Of a DNA stretch of 64,000 bases, positions 1 to 8,871 are shown in pieces. A program made the translations under genes and the position numbers. The notes under the pieces are model-generated. The model made no database searches, was not told where the DNA came from, and saw only the letters and a program-made list of their open reading frames with translations. Numbering within the stretch: the first letter of the stretch is position 1; every line of letters starts with the position of its first letter. The DNA is from Solirubrobacterales bacterium (GTDB lineage Bacteria > Actinomycetota > Thermoleophilia > Solirubrobacterales > Solirubrobacteraceae), in assembly GCA_019240115.1 (NCBI GenBank), contig JAFAYV010000017.1, forward strand, positions 1 through 64,000, read 5' to 3'.

Positions 1-129
1 ATCGCCAAACAACGCCACGCCGGCAAGACCACCCCCGAGGCCCTGCGCTGCCTCAAGCGACATCTCGTCCGCCGCGTCTTCACCCTCCTTCATAGCCCGA
101 AGTTGGTGCCCCAGACCGTCTGCTCTTGA
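1..129 (+). mobile_element. C-terminal fragment of IS110-family transposase
   Basis: The first 43 codons read in frame from base 1 to a TGA at 127-129. The fragment contains GKTTPEALRCLKRHLVRRVF, which resembles the conserved C-terminal end of IS110-type (DEDD) transposases, where an ALRCLKRHL-like segment precedes the stop. The rest of the gene lies outside the window, so I cannot say whether the element is intact. The family call is from recognition of this short tail only. Confidence 0.6.
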
Positions 130-200
130 CATAGGAGGCTTTGTCGCATCCGGGTCAGGGCCGCCGGCGACTCTCGCGGCCGCGCGGACAGACGGGGACG

Positions 201-249
201 TGGGCCGTGGGCCGCCGGCCGCCGGCCGCCGGCCGTGGGCCGCCGGCCG
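201..249. repeat. 7-bp GC-rich tandem repeat, seven units
   Basis: Seven consecutive heptamers alternate between TGGGCCG and CCGGCCG (order T,T,C,C,C,T,C by first base). The array lies between the transposase tail and the acyl-CoA ligase 3' end and codes for nothing recognisable. Confidence 0.85.
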
Positions 250-341
250 CGGCGATCTGCACGAACGCCGCGATTTGCGGCCGATGCGTGGTCATGAACT
301 CCAGGTTGAAGGTGATGTAGGCGCCCAGATTGAAGTGATGT
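243..341 (-). pseudogene. Possible TetR-family regulator scrap
   Basis: On the minus strand a 33-residue stretch reads HHFNLGAYITFNLEFMTTHR and then PQIAAFVQIAAAGG. It resembles the start of a TetR ligand-binding domain, where a helix with E/NxxFxxTHR precedes an 'ALxxI' segment. There is no start codon, no helix-turn-helix and the frame is not maintained on either side, and the repeat at 201-249 cuts into it. It would be a remnant beside the insertion sequence tail; similarity over so short a stretch may be chance. Confidence 0.3.
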
Positions 342-421
342 CGAGCCGCACGACAGCCCGCGCAGTGGACGCGCGACCGCAGGCGGCGAACCGCGGACGA
401 CGGGGGCCACGCTCGCGCTGG

Positions 422-1936
422 TCAGGCCGGTCGCCGGTCGCCGAGTCGCTCCGCGCGGTCGCGCAGCTCGCGCTTGAGCACCTTGCCCGACGCGTTGCGC
501 GGCAGCGCCTCGACGAACTCCACGGCCTGGGGGACCTTGAAGCGCGCGAGGCGCTCGGAGCAGTGCGCGATCAGCGCGTCGGCCTCGAGCGTGACGCCGT
601 CGGCGGCGACCACATAGGCCGTGGGCACCTCGCCCCAGCGCTCGTCGGGCGTGGCGACGACCGCGGCCTCGAGGATCGCGTCGTGCTCGTAGAGCACCCG
701 CTCGACCTCGGAGGAGGCGATGTTCTCGCCGCCGGAGACGATCAGATCGCCCATCCGGTCGACGATCCACAGGTAGCCGTCGGCGTCCAGGCGGCCGACG
801 TCGCCGGTGTGAAACCAGCCGTCGCAGATCGCTTCGGCGGTCGCCCGGTCATCGCGCCAGTAGCCGCCGAACACCTTCGGGCCGCGCAGGCAGATCTCGC
901 CCGTCTCGCCGGGGCCGGCGCGCGCTCCGTCCTCGAGGACCACCTGGCACTCCAGGTGCAACACCGGCTTGCCCACCGAACCGAGCTTGTCGAGCACATG
1001 GAGGCGATCCACGTAGGTGTCCCCGCCGACGGTCTCGGTCAGGCCGTAGGCGTCGGCGACCCGGCAGTTGGGCAGGCCGTCGAGCAGGCGGCGCATCAGC
1101 GGCAGCGGCATCTTCTCGCCGCCGTTGATCATGAAGCGCAGGCTGGCCAGATCGCGCTCGGGAAGGTCGTCGCGCTCCATCAGGCCGCGCACCATCGCCG
1201 GCGCCAGCCACACGCACGTCGGCCGCTCGGCCTCGATCGCGTCGAGCACGAGACCCGGTTCGAAGCGCCGGAGGATCACCATCGAACCGCCGTGGGCGAG
1301 GATCCCGGTCCCGGGCAGGTCCATGCCGCCGACGTGGTAGAGCGGTCCGGCGACGAGCACCCGATCGGCGCCGGTGACGTCGAACTCGACGCTCAGCCCG
1401 AGCGTCTTGAAGATCGCGTTGCCGTAGGTGATGCGCACGCCCTTGGGCCGCGAGGTCGTCCCCGACGTGTACATCAGGCGCTGGGTGTCATCCAGGCCGA
1501 CGTCGGCATCGGGCCGCTGCTCGCCGGCGTGGGCCGCGGCCACGGCCTCGAGCTCGTCGCCGAACTCCAGGCGCTCGCAGTCCGGGGCGTCCGTGAGCAT
1601 GCGCTCGCACAGGGCGGGCTCGGCGACGACCAGGCCGGCGCCCGCGTGCTCGAGGATGTAGCGCCACTCGGGGGGCGCGAGACGGTAGTTGAGCGGCAGA
1701 TAGATGGCGCCGAGCCGATTGACGGCCAGCACGAGCTCCACGTACTCGACGCGGTTCTCGCTCAGCACCGCGACGACGTCTCCGGGCCCCACGCCGCGCT
1801 CGGCCAGCCCGGCCGCGAGCTCGCCGACGCGGGCGTGCAGCGCGGCGTTGGTCAGCCGACGACCGCCGCCGATCAGCGCGACCGCATCCGGTTCGCGGTC
1901 GGCGTTGCGGGCGACGGCCCCGGAGGTGTTGATCAC
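422..1936 (-). CDS. Acyl-CoA synthetase (AMP-forming, ANL superfamily)
   Basis: A 504-residue adenylate-forming ligase that would activate a carboxylic acid to its CoA thioester through an acyl-AMP. Motifs in order: ATP-binding loop MYTSGTTSRPKGV, YGLTET, the hinge region GWFHTGDVGRLDADGYLWIV, GGENIASSEVE, and the C-terminal catalytic lysine in PRNASGKVLKREL. The GTG start at 1936 overlaps the stop of the upstream hydantoinase B-type gene by 4 bp (GTGA), so it is the last gene of a coupled four-gene operon. The same frame stays open far upstream, but that part is a shadow of the neighbour. Family is certain; substrate is not. Context suggests a beta-keto acid or aromatic acid. Confidence 0.9.
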   Translation of the reverse strand: MINTSGAVARNADREPDAVALIGGGRRLTNAALHARVGELAAGLAERGVGPGDVVAVLSENRVEYVELVLAVNRLGAIYLPLNYRLAPPEWRYILEHAGAGLVVAEPALCERMLTDAPDCERLEFGDELEAVAAAHAGEQRPDADVGLDDTQRLMYTSGTTSRPKGVRITYGNAIFKTLGLSVEFDVTGADRVLVAGPLYHVGGMDLPGTGILAHGGSMVILRRFEPGLVLDAIEAERPTCVWLAPAMVRGLMERDDLPERDLASLRFMINGGEKMPLPLMRRLLDGLPNCRVADAYGLTETVGGDTYVDRLHVLDKLGSVGKPVLHLECQVVLEDGARAGPGETGEICLRGPKVFGGYWRDDRATAEAICDGWFHTGDVGRLDADGYLWIVDRMGDLIVSGGENIASSEVERVLYEHDAILEAAVVATPDERWGEVPTAYVVAADGVTLEADALIAHCSERLARFKVPQAVEFVEALPRNASGKVLKRELRDRAERLGDRRPA

Positions 1937-3882
1937 CCGGCCGGCTCGGCTCGCTTCGCCTCGGTCGCGGCCGAATCGATCTCGAGACCCTCGGGATCGC
2001 GATCGGGATCGCCGGTGATCACCACCCCGTAGTCGCGCTCCGCTCCCTCGATGGTCACGTACCCGTCGCGGACGTCGCGCTTGACCCGCTCGGGGTCGCG
2101 CTCGAATGGGTTGCCCCAGCCGCCGCCGCCGTTGGTCAGGTACCTGAACACGGTGTTGGGCTCGGTCTGCCACATCGGCACCCGGGCGAAGAAGAAATAT
2201 TCGCCGTCCTCGCGCAGCGCATGGGTCTCGGGGTCCAGGACCCCCGCCACCGGAGTGGTCCCCGCGTAGGCCTCGGGCGTGTCGGGGATCAGCGCCGAGG
2301 GGTCGAAGGCCTCGGGCTCGAACACCCACACCGCGCCGTTGCGCCCGTCGCCGCCGCCTCCGACCCCGAACCCGGACGCCGACTTGACGTGCATCGGCGA
2401 GGAGTAGTGCTCGACGCCCTCGGTCCACAGCGTGTCCTTGAGCACCGCTGCGCCGCCGCGGTGATAGCCCGCGCCGGCCGTGTCGGCGACGTACTCCTTG
2501 CGCATCACGAGCACCGGAAAGTCCGCCTCGATCGCCTCGGTCGCGGGGTCGATGTTGTTGGCCAGGTAGAACACGTTGTAGGAGTCCGCGTCGCCGGTCG
2601 ACGTCGCGCCCCACGGCCCGTGCTCGCCCCCGCACTGGGCCATCGTCGCCCAGGGCGTCCCGTCCGCGGTGGCCCCGCTGGCCGAGTGGATCGACAGCGA
2701 GCCGTAGTCGCCGCCGACCGCGCGCTCGCCGACGGCGTCCTCGAGCGCGCGCAGGATCGCGTTGACCAGCGGCATGGTCGACTCCCAGTAGAGGAAGATC
2801 GCCCCGTCGGGCGGCAGCGCCGAGACCAGCGAGCCGTCCGGCAGCACGATGTCGATGTCGCGGAACGTCGCCGAGGTGAACGGCGTCTCGCGATCGATGA
2901 GGAACTTGAAGGCCACGCCGACCGCCGTCTTGGCGTCCAACCAGCCGGCGTTGATCGACGTGCGGGCCTGGCGCGAGGATCCCGAGAGATCGACCTCGGC
3001 CCGGCCGCCGCGCTTGCGGATCGTGACCCGGACGGTGAACTCCTCCTCGTCGTCGACGCCGTCGCAGTCGATCCGGTCCTCGCCGGCGTAGTCGCCGTCG
3101 GGCAGCGCGCGGAGCGCGTGGTGCATCGCCTCGCCGGCGATGTCGCAGGCGTAGCGCATCGCGCCATGGAAGGCGCGGATGCCGTAGCGCTCGAGCGTCT
3201 CGCTCAACAGCCGCTCGCCGAGGCGCAGGTTCTCGTAGATCGTCTTGATGTCGGGGAGCAGCACGTCGCCGAACCGGGCGTTGTCGAAGATCAGGCTCCA
3301 GCCGGACGTGACCGCCCGGTCCTCGGCGTACAGCAGCTGGGGCGCGATCACGACGCCGTTCTCGTAGACGTTGCGCTTGGTGCCCGAGAACCCGCCGGGA
3401 ACCACGCCGCCCATATCGAGCATGTGCGCCTGGAGGTTGACGAAGCCCGCGATCTCCTCCTCGTGAAAGATCGGGCGCACGAAGTTGACGTCGTTGACGT
3501 GCGTGCCCGTCCGATAGGGGTCGTTGCACATCAGCACGTCGCCGGGCCGGAGCTTCTCCGGGCCGTACTCCTGCACCGTGTTGCGGATCGCGTCGGTCAT
3601 CGTCCCGAGGAACAGGACGAGCGAGTTGGACACCGCCGGCATCGAGTAGTTGTCCCGCGGCGGGCCGGCGATCGTCGCCGCGAAGTCGTACCAGTCGCGC
3701 AGGATGATCGAGAACGCGTTGGACAGCAGGCCGGCGCACATGTGCTCGACCGTGTAGCGGTAGCGGTTGGCGAGCACGGTGGCCGTGAACCGGTCACATC
3801 CGTACCGCGCCTCGAACTCGTCCTCGGGGATGTCCCGCAGCAGGGGCTGCTCGGCCTGGGTCCCGGTCTCGACGGTGCTCAT
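1933..3882 (-). CDS. Hydantoinase B / oxoprolinase family subunit (acetone/acetophenone carboxylase alpha-like)
   Basis: This 649-residue protein belongs to the HyuB family, which includes N-methylhydantoinase B, 5-oxoprolinase and the large subunits of ATP-dependent acetone and acetophenone carboxylases. Family landmarks: NDPYRTGTHVNDVNFVRP followed by AHMLDMGG near residues 120-160, and the glycine-rich GGGGWGNPFERDPE near the C-terminus. ATG at 3882 overlaps the stop of the HyuA-type gene (ATGA), and its own stop overlaps the ligase start. It would form a complex with the two upstream products. Hydantoin hydrolysis cannot be excluded on sequence, but the neighbouring dehydrogenase, Baeyer-Villiger enzyme and CoA ligases favour ketone carboxylation. 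Confidence 0.88.
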   Translation of the reverse strand: MSTVETGTQAEQPLLRDIPEDEFEARYGCDRFTATVLANRYRYTVEHMCAGLLSNAFSIILRDWYDFAATIAGPPRDNYSMPAVSNSLVLFLGTMTDAIRNTVQEYGPEKLRPGDVLMCNDPYRTGTHVNDVNFVRPIFHEEEIAGFVNLQAHMLDMGGVVPGGFSGTKRNVYENGVVIAPQLLYAEDRAVTSGWSLIFDNARFGDVLLPDIKTIYENLRLGERLLSETLERYGIRAFHGAMRYACDIAGEAMHHALRALPDGDYAGEDRIDCDGVDDEEEFTVRVTIRKRGGRAEVDLSGSSRQARTSINAGWLDAKTAVGVAFKFLIDRETPFTSATFRDIDIVLPDGSLVSALPPDGAIFLYWESTMPLVNAILRALEDAVGERAVGGDYGSLSIHSASGATADGTPWATMAQCGGEHGPWGATSTGDADSYNVFYLANNIDPATEAIEADFPVLVMRKEYVADTAGAGYHRGGAAVLKDTLWTEGVEHYSSPMHVKSASGFGVGGGGDGRNGAVWVFEPEAFDPSALIPDTPEAYAGTTPVAGVLDPETHALREDGEYFFFARVPMWQTEPNTVFRYLTNGGGGWGNPFERDPERVKRDVRDGYVTIEGAERDYGVVITGDPDRDPEGLEIDSAATEAKRAEPAG

Positions 3883-5918
3883 CGCCCTCCTCCTTGCTCG
3901 ATCACGATCTCCCCGTAGTCGCCGACCGTGGCCGTCTGGCCGGTCCCCACCCGGGTGGTGGACAGCTCCTCGCGGATGACTGCGGGCCCCTCGATCCGGT
4001 CGCCGGCGCGCAGGTCATCCCGCTCGTACTCCTCGGACTCGTAGGTCGAGCCATCGAGATCGCGTAGCTGGATCGTCCGGCTGGCCTGCAGCGACTGGCC
4101 CTCCCGGCGGTCGCTGTGCGGGTAGCTGACCTTGTCGACCGGCACGATCGCCTGCACGCGGTAGGTCACCCCCTGGACCGGCAGCGCGTCGAAGCGGTTG
4201 CCGGCGCGCTCCTGGTAGGCGACGTGGAAGGACTCGATCATCGTCTCGATCGCCGCGGCATCGATCGTGTCCTGCGGTACGGGGATGAACGGCGTGTCCC
4301 AGGTCTGGCCGACGAGCCGCGCGTCCATCGACCGCTCGAAGCGCACGTCGTGCGCGTCGGCGCCGAGCCGCTCGCGCAGCCCGTCCTCCATCTGGCGGTA
4401 CACCTCGTCGACTGGGCCGGCCGCGTCCGGGGTCAGCACGGTGTAGGCGCTGCGACTGTCGGCGTACACGAGGTCGGAGCTGAGCAGCCCCAGGGCGCTG
4501 AACAGGCCGGGGTGCGGCGGGACGATGACCCGCCGGGCATGCACGAGCTCGAGCGCGGCGGGCAGCAGCATCCCCCCGGCGGCGCCGTAGGCGAGCAGCG
4601 AGTAGTCGCGCGGGTCGACGCCGTGCTTGACGGCGATGTCGACGATCCCCTCCGCGATGTTGTTGAGCCCCATCAGGTAGGCCTGGGGGGCCCGCTGGTC
4701 GGGATCGATGCTCGTTTCCAGCCCCTCGAACGCGTTCTGCGCCGCCGCGGCGTCGAGCGCCATGCGCCCGGCCGCGAAGCGCTCGGCGTCGAGGATGCCC
4801 ATCAGCAGGCAGGCGTCGGTCAGCGTCGGCTCGGTGCCGCCCTTGCCGTAGCACGCCGGCCCCGGATCGGCCCCCGCGCTGGCGGGCCCGACGCGCATCT
4901 CGCCGGCCGGCGAGATCGAGACGATCGACCCGCCGCCGGCGCCGATCGAGGAGATCTCGTTGGACAGCGCGTTGACGACCAGATCGTGCTCGAGCTCGAA
5001 CTCGGTCTGCACGAACGGCTGCCCGGCCGTGACCAGCGAGATGTCGCAGCTCGTGCCACCGACGTCGGCACACAGGAGGTTCTCGTCGCCGATCAGCCCG
5101 CCGAAGTGCGCCCCCGAGACCGTCCCGGCGGCCGGCCCGGAGAACACGATGCGAAACGGCGCCTGCATGGCGAAGTCGGAGTCGACGAGCATCGCCGCGC
5201 AGTCGGCGAAGTTCAGCCGGCCCCCGAAGCCCATTTCGCGCAGGCCCGATCCCAGCCGCTCGGTGTAGCGCGAGTAGATGATCTTCATGAACACGTCGAC
5301 GACCGTCGTCGAGGCCCGCGCGTATTCCTTGGCCAGCGGCGAGACGTCGCTGGAGATCGAGCACTCCACCCCGTCGCCGAGCTCCTCGGCGACCAGCTCG
5401 CGCAGCCGGACCTCGTGACGGGCGTCGACGTAGGCGTTCAGCAGGCAGACGGCGACGCCCTGCACCCCGTCGCAGCGCGACAGCACCTGGAGCTGCTCGC
5501 GGGCCTGATCCTCGTCGAGCGCGATCGCCTCCTCGCCGGACGCGGTCATCCGCTCGGCGATCCCGCGCCGCAGGTAGCGCGGGACCAGCGGCGACGCCGC
5601 GTCCCCGAACGAGCGGCGCCACGTCGGATCGGTCATCGCGCTCAACGGGCGCCACGCGCGGCCGATGTCGAGGATGTCGCGATGGCCCTCGGTGGTCAGG
5701 AACGCGACCTTGGGCAGGCGGCGGGTGATGATCGCGTTGACCCCGGCCGTGCTCGCGTGATTGAACACCGCCGCGTCGTCGACTCCGAGCTCCTCCGCAC
5801 CCTGCAGGACTCCCCGTTCGGGCTCCCGGGTGTCGGTCGGCACCTTGGTGGTCACGATCCTGCCGTCGCGGAAGGCGACCACGTCGGTGAACGTCCCGCC
5901 CACGTCGACGCCGAGCAT
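3879..5918 (-). CDS. Hydantoinase A / oxoprolinase family subunit (acetone/acetophenone carboxylase beta-like)
   Basis: A 679-residue HyuA-type subunit. It begins with the ASKHA-fold phosphate-binding segment MLGVDVGGTFTDVVAF, has a central ADVGGTSCDISLV repeat of that motif (around residue 285), and GAGGGSI, all typical of the ATP-using half of oxoprolinase and acetone/acetophenone carboxylase. The ATG at 5918 overlaps the stop of the upstream 73-residue protein (ATGA) and puts the VGGTFTD motif at the very N-terminus as in the family. The reading frame is open further upstream, but that region belongs to the small gene. Role inferred: ATP hydrolysis for activation of bicarbonate or ketone, together with the HyuB-type partner. 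Confidence 0.88.
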   Translation of the reverse strand: MLGVDVGGTFTDVVAFRDGRIVTTKVPTDTREPERGVLQGAEELGVDDAAVFNHASTAGVNAIITRRLPKVAFLTTEGHRDILDIGRAWRPLSAMTDPTWRRSFGDAASPLVPRYLRRGIAERMTASGEEAIALDEDQAREQLQVLSRCDGVQGVAVCLLNAYVDARHEVRLRELVAEELGDGVECSISSDVSPLAKEYARASTTVVDVFMKIIYSRYTERLGSGLREMGFGGRLNFADCAAMLVDSDFAMQAPFRIVFSGPAAGTVSGAHFGGLIGDENLLCADVGGTSCDISLVTAGQPFVQTEFELEHDLVVNALSNEISSIGAGGGSIVSISPAGEMRVGPASAGADPGPACYGKGGTEPTLTDACLLMGILDAERFAAGRMALDAAAAQNAFEGLETSIDPDQRAPQAYLMGLNNIAEGIVDIAVKHGVDPRDYSLLAYGAAGGMLLPAALELVHARRVIVPPHPGLFSALGLLSSDLVYADSRSAYTVLTPDAAGPVDEVYRQMEDGLRERLGADAHDVRFERSMDARLVGQTWDTPFIPVPQDTIDAAAIETMIESFHVAYQERAGNRFDALPVQGVTYRVQAIVPVDKVSYPHSDRREGQSLQASRTIQLRDLDGSTYESEEYERDDLRAGDRIEGPAVIREELSTTRVGTGQTATVGDYGEIVIEQGGGR

Positions 5919-6139
5919 CAGACCTGCTCGCTGAGGAAGGTGATCGACCCCGCGAGGTTCCACGGCTCCCGCGACTTGGAGACCAGGCACCGCTGGCACT
6001 TGACCACGCGGAACCACCCGCCCTCGCTGAGTACCGGATAGCTGCGCAGCTCCTGCGCGCCGCAGGCGGCGCACTCCCCCTCCACGGGCTCGCGCGCGAC
6101 CGAGACGGTGGCCTCGGCCGGCCGGGGGAACGTGTGCAT
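5918..6139 (-). CDS. Small four-cysteine (zinc-ribbon-like) protein, putative small subunit of the carboxylase
   Basis: A 73-residue protein with two CxxC pairs: ECAACGAQEL in the middle and VKCQRCLVSK further on, spaced as in a small zinc ribbon. A good ribosome-binding site (AAAGGAGAG) precedes the ATG at 6139, and the stop overlaps the HyuA-type start. Acetone and acetophenone carboxylases are known to contain a small metal-binding third subunit, so a place in this complex is a reasonable inference. It is much shorter than the acetone carboxylase gamma subunit, so a chaperone or rubredoxin-like role is also possible. It is the first gene of the leftward operon. Confidence 0.7.
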   Translation of the reverse strand: MHTFPRPAEATVSVAREPVEGECAACGAQELRSYPVLSEGGWFRVVKCQRCLVSKSREPWNLAGSITFLSEQV

Positions 6140-6210
6140 GACGTCTCTCCTTTCGCCGCAGCGGGCCGGGGCACGCCCGGCTTGGGCTACCGTACCGGAC
6201 GGACGCAGTG
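6140..6210. promoter_or_regulatory. Divergent intergenic region driving both ketone operons
   Basis: Only 71 bp separate the leftward carboxylase operon from the rightward monooxygenase operon, so both promoters and any shared operator must lie here or inside the coding ends. A Shine-Dalgarno sequence for the leftward gene is at 6145-6153. No convincing -10/-35 pair is visible, and no regulator gene is adjacent. Confidence 0.5.
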
Positions 6211-8148
6211 ATGCGCAGCTCGATCGAGACGACCGCTCGGCCGGACCACGAGACCCTCCTCAGGGCCGTCGAGGTGGCCAACGTCCCGGTGCTCGAGCTC
6301 GTGCTCGTGCAGCTCACCGCCGACCTGCGCTGGCTGGAGCCGCCGTATGCGCCGCGGCGCAGTCACGGCCTGGACGACAATCCCGACGGCGGCCTGCCCG
6401 AGGCCGAGCAGCGTGCGGTGCGCGCGGCCGCCGCGCCGGCGATCGAGGCCTGGCTGGACGGGCGGCCGCCGGCGCTGCCCGAGCCGTCGCCCGAGCTCCT
6501 GGTTCGCATGCTCGCGGTCTCGATGGGCGAGCCCGTGCCCCCGGAGTACGGGCCGCTGATCGCGCAGGAGCTGACGGTCGCCGAGCACGGCCCCGAGCCG
6601 GTGCCGTCGATCCCGGCGCCGCCGGGCTTCTCGGTGCTCATCGTCGGCGCGGGCCTGTCTGGGCTGGCGATGGCCCACCACCTGCGCGAGGCGGGCGTGA
6701 GCTTCACGATCGTCGAGAAGAACGACGGGGTCGGGGGCACCTGGCACGAGAACCGGTATCCCGGCGCGGCCGTCGACACCCCCAGCGCGCTGTACTCGTT
6801 CTCGTTCGCGCCGTACCCGTGGTCGCACGTGTTCGCCACCCGCGACGAGCTGGCGGCCTATCTGAACGAGCTGGCCGCGCCCGTCGCCGACGAGCTCGAG
6901 CTGGCCACGCGAGTGCACGCGCTGACCTGGGACGAGGACTCCCGGCGCTGGACGGCGCGCACCGAGCGCGCGGGGAGCGTCCGCGAGCGGCGCTTCGACG
7001 TCGTGATCACCGCGGTGGGCGGCCTCAACCGGCCCACGCTGCCGACGATCGACGGACTGGCGGGTTTTGCGGGGCCGGTCGTCCACACCGCCCGCTGGCC
7101 CGCGGACCTGTCGGTGGCCGGCAAGCGCGTCGGGGTCATCGGCAACGGGGCGAGCGCGATGCAGGTCGTGCCCGCGATCGCGCCCGAGGTCGCCGCGCTG
7201 TCGATCTTCCAGCGCTCGCCGCAGTGGGCGGCGCCGTTCACGCAGTACCGGCAGCCGATCCCCGAGGCACTGCGGCAGCTGACCGCCGCCGTCCCCCTCT
7301 ACCGGGTGTGGTCGCGCCTGCGTGCCGGCTGGACGTTCAACGATCGCGTCCACGAGGCGCTGCAGAAGGACCCCGCGTGGGAGCATCCCGAGCGGGCCGT
7401 CTCGGCCACCAACGACAACCATCGGCGCCTGTTCACGCGCTACATCGAGCACAAGCTCGCCGGCCGGCCCGACCTGATCGCCAAGTCGATTCCCAGCTAT
7501 CCGCCGTTCGGCAAGCGGATCCTGCTCGACAGCGGCTGGTACGACACGCTGCGCCAGCCCCAGGTCGAGCTGGTCACCGACGCGATCGATCACGTGGAGC
7601 CGCGAGCGGTGGTGACCACCGGCGGCAGGCGTCGCGAGCTCGACGTGCTGGTGTGTGCGACGGGCTTCGACGCGACCCGGTTCCTGGTGCCGATCGAGAT
7701 CCGCGGCCGCTCGGGACGCACGCTGCGCGACGCCTGGGACGACGACGACCCGCGAGCCTACCTCGGGATGACGGTGCCCGACTATCCGAACCTGTTCATC
7801 CTCTACGGGCCCAACATCCAGGCCGGGCACGGCGGCTCGCTGGTCGGCTCGGCCGAGGTGCAGGTCCGCCACGTCATCGACGCGCTGGCCAAGATGACGT
7901 CCGCGGGCGCGGCCACGATCGAGGTCCGGCCGGAGGTCTTCGAGGACTTCGCCGCCGACGTCGACGCCCGCCACGAGCGGATGATCTGGACGCATCCGGG
8001 GATGAGCACCTACTACCGCAACGATCGCGGCCGCGTCGTCGTCCCCTCCCCCTTCCGCGTCGTCGACTACTGGCGCATGGCCCGCGAGGCCAACATGGAC
8101 GACTACGAGCTCTCGCCCGCGCGCGCCGAGAACGTCGCCCGGGTATGA
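6211..8148 (+). CDS. Baeyer-Villiger monooxygenase, 4-hydroxyacetophenone monooxygenase type
   Basis: A 645-residue flavin enzyme that would insert one oxygen atom from O2 next to a ketone carbonyl, giving an ester, with NADPH. An N-terminal extension of about 140 residues precedes the FAD loop VLIVGAGLSGLAMAHHL; this extension and the total length match 4-hydroxyacetophenone monooxygenase rather than the shorter cyclohexanone type. The Baeyer-Villiger fingerprint FxGxxxHxxxWP is present as FAGPVVHTARWP, followed by the NADPH loop GVIGNGASAMQ. The ATG at 6211 is chosen; a GTG one codon upstream is possible. The stop overlaps the next gene start (ATGA). Substrate is inferred only. Confidence 0.88.
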   Translation: MRSSIETTARPDHETLLRAVEVANVPVLELVLVQLTADLRWLEPPYAPRRSHGLDDNPDGGLPEAEQRAVRAAAAPAIEAWLDGRPPALPEPSPELLVRMLAVSMGEPVPPEYGPLIAQELTVAEHGPEPVPSIPAPPGFSVLIVGAGLSGLAMAHHLREAGVSFTIVEKNDGVGGTWHENRYPGAAVDTPSALYSFSFAPYPWSHVFATRDELAAYLNELAAPVADELELATRVHALTWDEDSRRWTARTERAGSVRERRFDVVITAVGGLNRPTLPTIDGLAGFAGPVVHTARWPADLSVAGKRVGVIGNGASAMQVVPAIAPEVAALSIFQRSPQWAAPFTQYRQPIPEALRQLTAAVPLYRVWSRLRAGWTFNDRVHEALQKDPAWEHPERAVSATNDNHRRLFTRYIEHKLAGRPDLIAKSIPSYPPFGKRILLDSGWYDTLRQPQVELVTDAIDHVEPRAVVTTGGRRRELDVLVCATGFDATRFLVPIEIRGRSGRTLRDAWDDDDPRAYLGMTVPDYPNLFILYGPNIQAGHGGSLVGSAEVQVRHVIDALAKMTSAGAATIEVRPEVFEDFAADVDARHERMIWTHPGMSTYYRNDRGRVVVPSPFRVVDYWRMAREANMDDYELSPARAENVARV

Positions 8149-8867
8149 GCGGCGAGCTCGCGGGCCTGTCGGGGGTCATCACGGGCGCCGCCAGCGGGAT
8201 CGGCGCCGCGCTGGCCGAGGCGTTCGCCGAGGCGGGGGCGACGCTCGACCTGTGGGACGTCGAGGCGGGCGAGCGGATCGCCGCGATCGTCGACGTCTCC
8301 GACCCCGCCGCGGTCGGCGAGGCGACCGCCGGCGCGGTGCGGCGGCTCGGGCGCGTCGACTTCCTCGTCAACAACGCCGGCGTCCGCGCCCAGGGGCCGT
8401 TCCTGGAGTGCGAGTTCGACGACTGGCAGCGCGTGATCGACGTCGATCTCAGCGGCGTCTGGAACTGCTCACAGGCCGTCGGGCGTCACATGGCGCAGCA
8501 GGGCCGCGGCAAGGTGCTGAACATCGCCTCCATCGTTGCCACCCACGCGCTGCGCAACCGGCCCGCCTACGTGGCGGCCAAGGCGGGCGTGGCCGGGCTG
8601 ACGCGCGCGATGGCGTTCGAGCTCGGGCCGCGCGGCATCCGCTGCAACGCGATCGGCCCCGGCGTGATCGAGACCCCGCTCACCCGGTCCTACTTCGAGG
8701 ATCCCGAGCTCGCCCAGCTGATCCGCGACGAGACCCCGCTCGGATACTGGGGGACTCCCTCCGACCTCGCCGGCCCGGCGATCTTCCTGTGCTCGCCGGC
8801 GGCCGACTACGTGAGCGGGCAGCTGCTGTTCGTCGACGGCGGGTGGACGGCGGGAAAGGGGTACTGA
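8145..8867 (+). CDS. Short-chain dehydrogenase/reductase (SDR)
   Basis: A 240-residue classical SDR. Cofactor loop SGVITGAASGIGAALAEAFA, the NNAG motif in FLVNNAGVRAQ, and the catalytic triad Ser (NIASI), Tyr and Lys (YVAAK) are present. It would interconvert an alcohol and a ketone with NAD(P)H. The ATG overlaps the monooxygenase stop by 4 bp. Beside ketone-using enzymes, its likely task is oxidising a secondary alcohol such as a 1-phenylethanol-type compound to the ketone, but the sequence does not fix the substrate. The cofactor-specificity position reads LWDVEAG, with an acidic residue at the end of beta-2, which favours NAD. Confidence 0.87.
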   Translation: MSGELAGLSGVITGAASGIGAALAEAFAEAGATLDLWDVEAGERIAAIVDVSDPAAVGEATAGAVRRLGRVDFLVNNAGVRAQGPFLECEFDDWQRVIDVDLSGVWNCSQAVGRHMAQQGRGKVLNIASIVATHALRNRPAYVAAKAGVAGLTRAMAFELGPRGIRCNAIGPGVIETPLTRSYFEDPELAQLIRDETPLGYWGTPSDLAGPAIFLCSPAADYVSGQLLFVDGGWTAGKGY

Positions 8868-8871
8868 GCCG

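Noticed and set aside
200-2032. 610-codon open frame opposite the acyl-CoA ligase
   Set aside because: Its sequence is a GC-rich shadow of the ligase on the other strand, with no motif and no ribosome site.
1937-3739. Upstream extension of the acyl-CoA ligase frame through the hydantoinase B gene
   Set aside because: The extension is Arg-rich and meaningless, while the other frame there gives a complete HyuB protein; the ligase starts at the GTGA overlap.
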